32,111 nt of DNA from an uncultured Alistipes sp. GTDB lineage: Bacteria; Bacteroidota; Bacteroidia; Bacteroidales; Rikenellaceae. Each line of letters begins with the position of its first letter. Position 1 is the stretch's first letter. The notes beneath the pieces were generated by a model. That model saw nothing but the letters and a program-made list of their open reading frames with translations, had not been told where the DNA came from and made no database searches. A program made the position numbers and the translations under genes. The stretch lies in assembly GCA_947178455.1 (NCBI GenBank), contig CAMWYI010000003.1, positions 1-32,111 of the forward strand. Direction: 5' to 3'. Positions 22,616-30,573 of the stretch are shown piece by piece.

Positions 22616-25510
22616 TTAATAAAGGTTGTCGTACATCGACTCGCTCTTGTCGTATTTCAGGTCGGACAAGGAACCGGCCTTGACTCCGATGTTGAAGCTC
22701 CAGCTGCGGTGGAATCCGAACGGAATCCACGAGAACGACATCTGCCAGCAGTGCAGGTCGCGCGTAATGGAAATCGACGAGGTAGTCAGCTTCCGCTGCA
22801 TGATGTCGAAACCGCCTTGGAACGTAATGCCCATCTTCGGCGTCAGGTTGAGCGAACCGTTGAATCCGATGGTCTGCGTCACGTTTTTGCGATAGCCCGT
22901 CGTGCCGTTGTTGACGTACGAAATCGAGTAGTTGATAGCGTAATTGAACCCGAAGTTCCACGGCAGCGAGAAATCGTAGTAACTCCGCGCCATGTACTGC
23001 CGCCGCAAGACCGGATCCATGTGGCCGTAAGGGTCGTAGAACGGGTTTTGGTATTCGGGCGGGATGCTCGTGATGTCGTTGATAGCCGGGTCGCTGCGGT
23101 CTTGGCGCGATTTGAACGTATAGCCGAACGACCACCCCGTCGACACGATGCGGCCCGGGAAAAAGAGCTTGTCGTAGCGTTTGCCTTCGGGCGTCACGCG
23201 GTAGGGATCCAACGTTGCCGATAAATTGATACCGAAATTATTGAATAGCGTCGTGCGGAACGACACCGGAATGGTCGACAGCCGCATCGAGTCGGCCAAG
23301 AAGTTGTACGAACCGCTGATGCGCAGTTCGTCGATGAGCTTGATTTTCCGCACGCCCGACGTATCGCGTTTCGACAGCACTTTCATCTCCAAGTTCTGCG
23401 ACAGCGAGAAGTTCATCGACATCGAACGGCCCGACGACGGCACGCCGTAGGCATTCACCGCATAGGGCGAATAGGTGTTCGTGCGGCCCGACGCATCGGA
23501 CTGGTAGGTGCTGTAATAGCCGTAGCTCGGATTGGTGAAATCGGGCGCATAGGAGAATCCGAACGAGGGCGTCAGCGTGTGCCTGATAGCCTGTATTTTA
23601 CGATCCCGCCGCTTTTTAGTAAAATCGTACATGCCGTAGACGGTCGTCGAGGCCGACACGCTCATCTGGTAATTGTACAACCGGTAGAACCCGTAGTTGG
23701 CCGGAAGCGTATCGACTTTGTTCAGCACCGGATTCCACTCGAAATCCACCTTCTTGAAATACCACTTCTCGGTGTAGTTGAACGACGGCGACACGTTGAT
23801 GTAGTTGAACAGGTTGAACGACGCCGACACCGGCAAGCTGTGTTCGATGCCGTTGCGCATGTTGTCCAGCGTCTTGCGGGTGAACATTTCGGATTCGGTC
23901 GCCGTCACCGAGTTGGTCATCTTGGCGGTGTACTGCATGGCGATTTTCTCGTACCAGCGGTCTTTGCCCGTCTTCTCCTTGCGTTTGAAGGGGTAGATGC
24001 GCGACACGTTGAAGACGATGTTGGGCAGCGTCACCGACAGGGTCTTGTTCTGCGAGTTCTGCGACACGGCCATGTTCGCCGACAGCGAGAAAGGCGTGCC
24101 GGCCCAGTTCTTCGAGTAGGAAATCGTCGAGTTGGTCTGCGTCGCCAGAATGTCGTTGAGGTTGGTCGCCGAATAGCGGCTGTAACCGCTCGTCGCGAAG
24201 TTGACCGACGCCGAGAACGTCGACCCCGGATTGGCTTTGGGGTCTTGCGAATGGGTCCACTGCAAGCGGAAGTTCTTTTGCTTGATGTAGTCGGGTTCGC
24301 CCTTTTCGCCCGTCTTGACATTGGAGTACTGCATGTTGAAACTGCCGCTGTACTTGTAGCGCTTGACGTAGCGCGACGCGGCCGACGCCTCCCACGAACC
24401 GAGCGTATAGAATCCGCCGCGCAGGGCGAGGTCGGCATGCTGGCCCAGCGTGAAGTAATAGCCCATGTCGCGCAGGAAGAAGCCCTTGCTGTACTCCTCG
24501 CCGTAGGTCGGCATCAGGAAACCCGACTTGGGCCCCATGCTGATAGGGAAAAATCCTTCGGGTATGCCGAGAAAGTAAATCGGCACGTCCTCCAACACCA
24601 GATAGGCAGGCCCCGTAACCACCTTTTTGCCCGGAATGACCTTCGCTTTGGTCATCGCCAAGTAGAAGTGCGGGTGGTCGGTTTCGTCGCAGGTGGTGTA
24701 TTTGCCGTGCTGGATGTTGATTACGTTGTCGGGCATCTTCTTCACGCTGCCGCCCACTAACCAGCCGTCGCCCTGCTGCGTCGCCACGCCCTTGATTTTC
24801 GCCTTTTGCGAATCGAGGTTGTAGGTGATGGTGTCCATTTGATAGGAGGCCGACCCGTCCGAGTATTCGGGCTTGGTGACGATAGGACGGCCGTCGAGCG
24901 TATCGGGCTTGCCGTAGGCATAGACCAGCTTGCTGTTCATGTCGATGCGCATGAAGTCGGCCGTCAGGTTGTTTTTCTCGTAGGTGATGTCGCCCTTGTT
25001 GTAGATGTAGACCAGCCGGTTGCGCACGTCGTAGACCAGCGAGTCGCTGTTCTTGCCGAAAATCGGTTTGTCGAGGAATGCGCTCGGTTCTTTGGGGCCT
25101 CCCTCCACCGGACGGCCCAGCGTGTCGGATTGCTCGGAGCGTTCGTTGCGCATCGAATCCAGTTCGGTCTCCTTGCGGGCGACCAGCGAATCGACCCGCG
25201 CCGAAAAGAGCGAATCGCGCTCCTCCTGCGACAAAACGACGGAATCACTATTGCGACGCGCGAGGTTGCGTTCGGCCCGCCGCGCCCGACGCTGCTCGGC
25301 CCGCGACGGCGCGGGGTCGACGAGGCGGCCTTCCGGCAACTCGGCCGCACGAGCCGTATCGCCCAGCGACGCAGGCATTTCGCTCCGCACGACCGTATCG
25401 GGTTCTTCGACCACGACCAGCGCACGGGCCCCGCCCCGCCCCAGCACGAACTGTGCGAAGAACACGACGACGGCCGCCGACAGCGCATATTTCCCTCTCG
25501 TTTTGCCCAA
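22616..25510 (-). CDS. lptD: LptD-like LPS assembly outer-membrane protein
   Basis: About 964 residues from a TTG start. A signal peptide is likely at 1-30 (GKTRGKYALSAAVVVFFAQFV). A charged Arg/Glu-rich stretch follows (about 50-135). An OstA-like beta-jellyroll spans about 150-300, with repeated strands such as LVYIYNKGDITYEKNNLTADFM. Next comes the LptD signature PIYFLGIPEGFFPISMGPKSGFLMP (about 305-330). The rest is a long beta-barrel with many alternating aromatic strands. LptD places lipopolysaccharide in the outer leaflet. Only TTG 25510 fits both a signal peptide and the promoter at 25591-25622. No in-frame ATG exists between that promoter and the OstA domain's charged stretch, and the ORF running upstream to 25909 is antisense to the amidase gene. 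The partner lptE is not in the window. Confidence 0.88.
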   Translation of the reverse strand: MGKTRGKYALSAAVVVFFAQFVLGRGGARALVVVEEPDTVVRSEMPASLGDTARAAELPEGRLVDPAPSRAEQRRARRAERNLARRNSDSVVLSQEERDSLFSARVDSLVARKETELDSMRNERSEQSDTLGRPVEGGPKEPSAFLDKPIFGKNSDSLVYDVRNRLVYIYNKGDITYEKNNLTADFMRIDMNSKLVYAYGKPDTLDGRPIVTKPEYSDGSASYQMDTITYNLDSQKAKIKGVATQQGDGWLVGGSVKKMPDNVINIQHGKYTTCDETDHPHFYLAMTKAKVIPGKKVVTGPAYLVLEDVPIYFLGIPEGFFPISMGPKSGFLMPTYGEEYSKGFFLRDMGYYFTLGQHADLALRGGFYTLGSWEASAASRYVKRYKYSGSFNMQYSNVKTGEKGEPDYIKQKNFRLQWTHSQDPKANPGSTFSASVNFATSGYSRYSATNLNDILATQTNSTISYSKNWAGTPFSLSANMAVSQNSQNKTLSVTLPNIVFNVSRIYPFKRKEKTGKDRWYEKIAMQYTAKMTNSVTATESEMFTRKTLDNMRNGIEHSLPVSASFNLFNYINVSPSFNYTEKWYFKKVDFEWNPVLNKVDTLPANYGFYRLYNYQMSVSASTTVYGMYDFTKKRRDRKIQAIRHTLTPSFGFSYAPDFTNPSYGYYSTYQSDASGRTNTYSPYAVNAYGVPSSGRSMSMNFSLSQNLEMKVLSKRDTSGVRKIKLIDELRISGSYNFLADSMRLSTIPVSFRTTLFNNFGINLSATLDPYRVTPEGKRYDKLFFPGRIVSTGWSFGYTFKSRQDRSDPAINDITSIPPEYQNPFYDPYGHMDPVLRRQYMARSYYDFSLPWNFGFNYAINYSISYVNNGTTGYRKNVTQTIGFNGSLNLTPKMGITFQGGFDIMQRKLTTSSISITRDLHCWQMSFSWIPFGFHRSWSFNIGVKAGSLSDLKYDKSESMYDNLY

Positions 25511-25535
25511 AATTCCAAAAAATTCCGTAACTTTG
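25502..25535 (+). promoter_or_regulatory. Promoter of the amidase-mlaD-mutS2-murF operon
   Basis: TTTG (25502-25505), 22 bases, TAACTTTG (25528-25535). It overlaps the 5' end of lptD on the other strand. The predicted start is near 25542, leaving a 165-base leader before ATG 25707. Confidence 0.65.
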
Positions 25536-25551
25536 CCGACAAGTCGGCAAA
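25532..25551. promoter_or_regulatory. Inverted repeat at the amidase operon start, operator candidate
   Basis: TTTGCCGAC, AA, GTCGGCAAA: nine-base arms with a two-base centre. The left arm contains the last four bases of the plus-strand -7 box and the centre is at the predicted start. The site is also inside the 5' leader of lptD on the minus strand, where it would form a hairpin. Confidence 0.5.
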
Positions 25552-25590
25552 ACGCCCCCGAATCCCCCGAAAAGGGTTCGGGACAACCGC

Positions 25591-25622
25591 CAAAGATACG
25601 AATAAGTGAGCGCAAACCCAAA
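25591..25622 (-). promoter_or_regulatory. lptD promoter
   Basis: On the minus strand TTTG (25622-25619), 20 bases, TATCTTTG (25598-25591) is an exact match. The predicted start, near 25584, leaves a leader of about 74 bases before TTG 25510. Confidence 0.78.
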
Positions 25623-25706
25623 TTTATTTGGAGTTTGCCGAGCGGAAGTATCTTCGGCAAAGCCAAAGTACGAATAAATTTAAGAAAACAGCGAATCGCC
25701 CCGAAT

Positions 25707-27026
25707 ATGCAACCTCGTCCCCTTACTCGCGCTGCCGCGAAATCGTCGGGTTCGACCCGAAACCGCACTCCGCGCCAGAATCGGCCGCTTCGGCCGGTCG
25801 CGTTCGTGTTGTCCGTGCTGTTTTCGCTTTTGGCCGGAAACGCCGTCTCGGCCGCCCAGCCCGCACGCGGCATCAGCGTCATCGTGCTCGACGCCGGACA
25901 CGGCGGCAACGACCCGGGCGCCCACTATTCGGGCGTTTACGAAAAGGACATCACGCTGAAAGTGGTCTTGCGGCTCGGCAAACGCATCGAGCAGGAGATG
26001 CCGGGCGTGAAAGTGGTCTACACGCGCAAGACCGACAAACAGCTGGGCGAGACCAAAAACGAAGACCTCCAAGCCCGCGCCGACATCGCGAACCGTGCGG
26101 GCGGCGACCTGTTTCTGTCGGTGCACGTCAACGCCTCGCATTTCGCAGCAGCACGGGGCACCGAGACGCTCGTCATGGGCGAATCGACCAAAGAACAACG
26201 CTACAACGGCGATGCGCTCTACGAGAATCACCGCGACGACCTCATCGACATGTCCGACGAACGCACGGCCGCTATCGTCCGCGCCTACATCCAAAACCTG
26301 CAATTCACCTACGGCGAATACAGTTTGGCGCTGGCCAACTGCATCCAGCAGAATTACAAGGCTTCGGGCCGCAGTTCGCGCGGCGTGAAACCCCAGCTGC
26401 TGCGGGTGCTCTATGCTACGGACATGCCGGGCGTGTTGACCGAAATCGGTTTTCTGTCGAATGCCAAAGATGCGGCTTATATGAAATCCGACAAGGGCAT
26501 CAACGAAATCGTGCAGGCGCTGCTGCGTTCCGTGAAAGAGTACTCGGCACGCCTTTCGCAGCTGCGCGGCGACGTCTCGGCCGACGCTCCCCAAACGCCG
26601 CGTCCGAAAGTCGAGCGCACGCCCCTACCCGATACGAAACCCGCCACCACATCTGCACCTGCTGCCGCCCAGCCGTCCGCGACCGACAAATCGGCTTCCC
26701 GACCGGCACAGCAGCAGCCCGCCGCACAGCCCCAGCGTCCGGCACCCGCATCGACCCCGCAGTCGTCGGAAGCCGACGACGCGCAGCCCGTCCGTTTCGC
26801 CGTGCAAATCAAGGCGGCCGAAAAAACGCTTCCGGCCGGTTCGGAAGAGCTCCGCAGCTACCGCAACGAAGCGCGGCAGCTGCTCGGCGAGGGACGCTAC
26901 CGATACAAATACTGCGTGGGGTCGTATGCGACCTACGCCGAAGCGCATCTCCGATTGGGCGAAGTGCGCAAAGAGTTCCCCGATGCCTTCATCGTGCGCT
27001 ATCGGGGCTCGCGAATCGTCAAATAA
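25707..27026 (+). CDS. N-acetylmuramoyl-L-alanine amidase with C-terminal SPOR-like region
   Basis: A 439-residue exported zinc amidase that cuts the bond between muramic acid and the peptide stem, usually during cell separation. A long basic N-region (1-30) leads into a hydrophobic signal segment (31-49). The Amidase_3 domain spans about 55-280. Its zinc and catalytic residues are visible: H65 in DAGHGGNDPG, E79 in YEKDIT, H140 in SVHVNAS and E246 in TEIGFLSN. A Pro/Ala/Gln-rich linker (about 295-360) follows. The C-terminal part (about 365-439, RYKYCVGSYATYAEAHLRLGEVRKEFPDAFIV) resembles SPOR domains that bind denuded septal glycan. It is the first gene of a four-gene operon; the mlaD gene starts 12 bases after its stop. 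Confidence 0.95.
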   Translation: MQPRPLTRAAAKSSGSTRNRTPRQNRPLRPVAFVLSVLFSLLAGNAVSAAQPARGISVIVLDAGHGGNDPGAHYSGVYEKDITLKVVLRLGKRIEQEMPGVKVVYTRKTDKQLGETKNEDLQARADIANRAGGDLFLSVHVNASHFAAARGTETLVMGESTKEQRYNGDALYENHRDDLIDMSDERTAAIVRAYIQNLQFTYGEYSLALANCIQQNYKASGRSSRGVKPQLLRVLYATDMPGVLTEIGFLSNAKDAAYMKSDKGINEIVQALLRSVKEYSARLSQLRGDVSADAPQTPRPKVERTPLPDTKPATTSAPAAAQPSATDKSASRPAQQQPAAQPQRPAPASTPQSSEADDAQPVRFAVQIKAAEKTLPAGSEELRSYRNEARQLLGEGRYRYKYCVGSYATYAEAHLRLGEVRKEFPDAFIVRYRGSRIVK

Positions 27027-27038
27027 GAACAACACAGT

Positions 27039-28052
27039 ATGAAACGAGAGGTAAAAATCGGTCTTTTCGCCGTCGCGATGATCGGCGCGGCATGGGCCGG
27101 CATCCGGTTTTTGAGCGGATTCGACATTTTCAGCCGCAACGCCGTCTATTACGCCGCCTACGAACAGGTGAGCGGCGTGCAGCACGCATCGCCCATTCTG
27201 ATGAAGGGCGTGAAAATCGGCACGGTGACGGACATCGCGTTCGACCCGTCGCAAAGCGACAAGGTGGTGCTGCAGCTCACCGTCCAGCGCCGCTACCGGC
27301 TGCCCGAAGATTCCGAAGCCAAAATTTTCAGCAACGGACTCATGGGCAACAAGGCCATCGAAATCATCTACGGCACTTCGTCGGCCTATCTTCGCAGCGG
27401 CGACACGCTGCGGGCGGGCCGCGACCGCGACCTGATGGACGTGGCGGGCTCGGAACTGGACTTCTTCAAGCAGCAATTTTCCAACATCGCGACCGATTTG
27501 ACCGCCACGCTGCAAAACATCAGCGGCCTGCTGGAACGCAATGCCCAAAACATCGACGGCACGCTGGGCCACCTCAACGCCTTGTCGGGCGACATGGCGT
27601 CGGTGCTCGATGCCGAAAAGGTGCATCTCCAACAGGCTATCGCCAATCTGTCGCGCTTCGCCCAGACGCTCGGCAAGAACAGCGGTCAGGTCGACAGCCT
27701 CATCGGCAATCTGAACCGTTTTTCGGCCCAGCTGACCGACGAACAAATCGCCGTGCGGCTCGGTACGACGGTCGAAGAACTTTCGACCCTGCTGGCCCGC
27801 ATCGAACATGGCGACGGCACGATGGCGCGGCTCGTGAACGACCCCGCGCTGTACGAATCCGTCAACGGTGCCGTCGAAAATCTGTCGGCCCTGCTGGCCG
27901 ACCTCAAACAGTATCCGGCGCGTTACGTCCACCTGTCGCTGTTCGGGCGCAATCCCGAAAAGATGAAGGCCCGCGCCGACCGCAAGGCGGCCAAAGCAGC
28001 CGAAAAAGCGCGGCGCGATTCGCTCGCCCGAGCCGAAAAAGAGACGCGCTGA
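27039..28052 (+). CDS. MlaD/MCE family lipid-transport protein
   Basis: A 337-residue protein anchored by one N-terminal helix (about 5-24, KIGLFAVAMIGAAWAGIRFL). An MCE domain follows (about 35-115), with YEQVSGVQHASPILMKGVKIGTV and AKIFSNGLMGNKAIEIIYG. A long helical region (about 135-290) with repeated LS/NL heptads comes next, then a strongly basic Lys/Ala/Arg tail. MCE proteins form periplasmic hexamers that carry phospholipid between the membranes, fed by an MlaFE-type ABC transporter that is not in this window. Position between a cell-wall amidase and mutS2 is typical of Bacteroidales envelope clusters. It is co-transcribed with both neighbours, with gaps of 12 and 40 bases. Confidence 0.92.
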   Translation: MKREVKIGLFAVAMIGAAWAGIRFLSGFDIFSRNAVYYAAYEQVSGVQHASPILMKGVKIGTVTDIAFDPSQSDKVVLQLTVQRRYRLPEDSEAKIFSNGLMGNKAIEIIYGTSSAYLRSGDTLRAGRDRDLMDVAGSELDFFKQQFSNIATDLTATLQNISGLLERNAQNIDGTLGHLNALSGDMASVLDAEKVHLQQAIANLSRFAQTLGKNSGQVDSLIGNLNRFSAQLTDEQIAVRLGTTVEELSTLLARIEHGDGTMARLVNDPALYESVNGAVENLSALLADLKQYPARYVHLSLFGRNPEKMKARADRKAAKAAEKARRDSLARAEKETR

Positions 28053-28092
28053 CGCCCGTTCGCGACCGTACACACTCGCTCGTGCCGAAAGA

Positions 28093-30573
28093 ATGGAACA
28101 TTTCGAGCAAAAAATCGGGTTCGACCGCATCCGTGCGCAGGTTGCGGAACGGTGTACCATGCAGGCGGCCCGCCAGCGGCTGGCCGACGAGGGATTCTGC
28201 ACGTCGGCCCGCGAAATCGAACGGCGGCTGTCGCTGGCCGACGAGATGCGGCTCATCGTCGAAATGGAACGCGACTTTCCCGACGGCGACTACCCCGACG
28301 TCGGCCAAGTCATCGCCAAACTCCGCATCGAGGGGGCTTTTCTCGACGTCGCCGAAGTCGTCACGCTGCGGCAGGCGCTGACCGACATCGGCAGCATCGT
28401 CGCCTTTTTATTCAATAGGAAAGAGCGTTATCCGGCCCTTTACGAACGCACGCGCGGCGTCGAGTCGTTTCCCGAAACCGTCCGGCGCATCGACGGGCTG
28501 GTCGACAAATTCGGTGAAGTGCGCGACAGCGCCTCGCCCGAACTGGCGCAGATTCGGCGCGCCATCCGCGAACGCGAGGGCCAAGCGGCCAAACGGCTGC
28601 AACAAGTGCTCGCGGCGGCCAAAAGCGCGGGCATCGTCGAGGCCGACGCCCAGCTGTCGGTGCGCGACGGCAAGACGGTCATCCCCGTGTCGGCGGCCAA
28701 CAAACGCAAGCTTAACGGATTTATCCACGACGAATCGGCGACGGGCCGGACGTTTTACGTCGAACCGGTCGAAGTGGTCGAACTCAACAACGAACTGCGC
28801 GAACTGCAATACGCCGAACGGCGCGAAATCGTCCGCATCCTCACCGAATTCACCGAAGAACTGCGCCCCGACGCCGAGCTGTTCGCTGCGTCGGGCGACT
28901 GCCTCGCCGACATCGACCTCTGCCGCGCCAAAGGACGCTGGGCTTCGGAAAACCGGTGCGTGAAACCGATCGTCTCGACCGACGACCGGCTGGTGCTGAA
29001 AAACGCCCGCCACCCGCTGTTGCAACAGACCCTGCGGGCTACCGGACGCGAGGTCGTACCGCTCGATTTGCAGTTGGACGCCCACAAACGCATCTTGGTG
29101 ATTTCGGGCCCCAACGCGGGCGGCAAATCGGTCTGTCTGAAAACGACCGGCATCGTGCAGTACATGTTCCAGTGCGGTTTTCCGGTACCGACCTCCGAAA
29201 TTTCGGAATTGCCTGTCTTCGAGCGCATCTTCATCGACATCGGCGACGAACAATCCATCGACAACGACCTGTCGACCTACTCGTCGCACCTGCTCAACAT
29301 GAAACGGATGCTCGCCGGTGCGACCGACCGTTCGCTGGTGCTCATCGACGAGTTCGGTTCGGGCGCCGAGCCCACGATCGGCGGCGCAATCGCCGAAGCC
29401 ATTTTGGAAAAATTGTTGGAGAAACGCGCCTACGGCATCATCACGACGCACTATGCCAACATCAAATACTTCGCCTCGAACCACGACGGCGTGGCCAACG
29501 GCGCGATGATGTTCGACGTGCAGAACATCCGGCCGCTGTTCCGCTTGGAAACCGGAAAACCGGGCAGTTCGTTCGCTATCGAAATCGCCCGCAAAATCGG
29601 GCTGCCCGACGAAATCATCCGCTCGGCGAGCGAGAAAATCGGCAGCGACCACCTCGACATCGAACGGCAGCTGCGCGAAATCGCCCGCGACAAACACTAC
29701 TGGGAGCAGAAGCGCGACCGCATCCGGCTGACCGACCGCAAGGTCGAGGAGCTGGAACAGAACTACGCCCGCCAGCTCGAAAACATCCGCACCGAGCGTC
29801 AGGAGATTCTGCGCCGTGCGAAACAGGAGGCGCAGGAGCTGGTCGCCGAAGCCAACCGCCAAATCGAAAGCACCATTCGCACCATTCGCGAGGCGCAGGC
29901 CGAGAAGGAGCTGACCCGACTGGCCCGCCGCGAGTTGGAGGAGTTCCGCGACCGCGCGCAGCAGGCCGACGACACGGCCCGCGACGAGGCAATCGGCCGC
30001 GAAATCGAGCGCATCGAACGCCGCCGTCAGCGTCGTGCCGAGCGCAAAGCGCAGCAAGGCCAAGCACCGGCGTCCGCGCAACCCGAAGCGGCCCCGAAGC
30101 CCCGCGCCGTAGAGGCGGGCTCGAAAGTCCGCATGGCGGGGCAGGATGTCGTGGGCATCGTGCAATCGGTCAAAGGGCGCAAAGCACAGGTGGCGTTCGG
30201 TCAGATGCTGACGACCGTCGAATGCGCACGGCTGACCGTCGTATCGAACAACGAATACCGCGACGCCACCCGTCCGCAAACCGCCCGCACGGTGGTATCG
30301 GTCGACATCTCGGCGCGCAAACTCAACTTCCGCGACCGCATCGACGTGCGCGGCATGCGGGCCGTCGAGGCGCTGGACGCCGTGCAGGATTTCATCGACG
30401 ACGCCCTCATGGTCGGCGTCGGCTCCGTGACCATTCTGCACGGCAAGGGCACCGGCGCCCTCAAAGAGGAAATCCGCCGCTACCTGCGCACGATACCCGA
30501 AGTGGCGAGCGCCGCAGACGAACATGCCGACCGCGGCGGCGCAGGAATCACTATCGTAACTTTTTCGGAATAA
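28093..30573 (+). CDS. mutS2: Endonuclease MutS2
   Basis: An 826-residue MutS-family protein without the mismatch-reading N-terminal domain. The order is an N-terminal core with clamp (1-300), an ATPase (about 310-520), a coiled coil (about 520-660), a KOW-like strand region (about 680-740) and a C-terminal Smr nuclease domain (about 755-826). Walker A is SGPNAGGKS (K345), followed by STYSSHL and Walker B LVLIDEFGSGAEP. Smr marks are DVRGM and the late HGKGTGAL. MutS2 acts on branched DNA, limits recombination, and in some bacteria rescues stalled ribosomes. The stop codon directly abuts the murF start with no spacer, so translation is probably coupled. Confidence 0.97.
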   Translation: MEHFEQKIGFDRIRAQVAERCTMQAARQRLADEGFCTSAREIERRLSLADEMRLIVEMERDFPDGDYPDVGQVIAKLRIEGAFLDVAEVVTLRQALTDIGSIVAFLFNRKERYPALYERTRGVESFPETVRRIDGLVDKFGEVRDSASPELAQIRRAIREREGQAAKRLQQVLAAAKSAGIVEADAQLSVRDGKTVIPVSAANKRKLNGFIHDESATGRTFYVEPVEVVELNNELRELQYAERREIVRILTEFTEELRPDAELFAASGDCLADIDLCRAKGRWASENRCVKPIVSTDDRLVLKNARHPLLQQTLRATGREVVPLDLQLDAHKRILVISGPNAGGKSVCLKTTGIVQYMFQCGFPVPTSEISELPVFERIFIDIGDEQSIDNDLSTYSSHLLNMKRMLAGATDRSLVLIDEFGSGAEPTIGGAIAEAILEKLLEKRAYGIITTHYANIKYFASNHDGVANGAMMFDVQNIRPLFRLETGKPGSSFAIEIARKIGLPDEIIRSASEKIGSDHLDIERQLREIARDKHYWEQKRDRIRLTDRKVEELEQNYARQLENIRTERQEILRRAKQEAQELVAEANRQIESTIRTIREAQAEKELTRLARRELEEFRDRAQQADDTARDEAIGREIERIERRRQRRAERKAQQGQAPASAQPEAAPKPRAVEAGSKVRMAGQDVVGIVQSVKGRKAQVAFGQMLTTVECARLTVVSNNEYRDATRPQTARTVVSVDISARKLNFRDRIDVRGMRAVEALDAVQDFIDDALMVGVGSVTILHGKGTGALKEEIRRYLRTIPEVASAADEHADRGGAGITIVTFSE

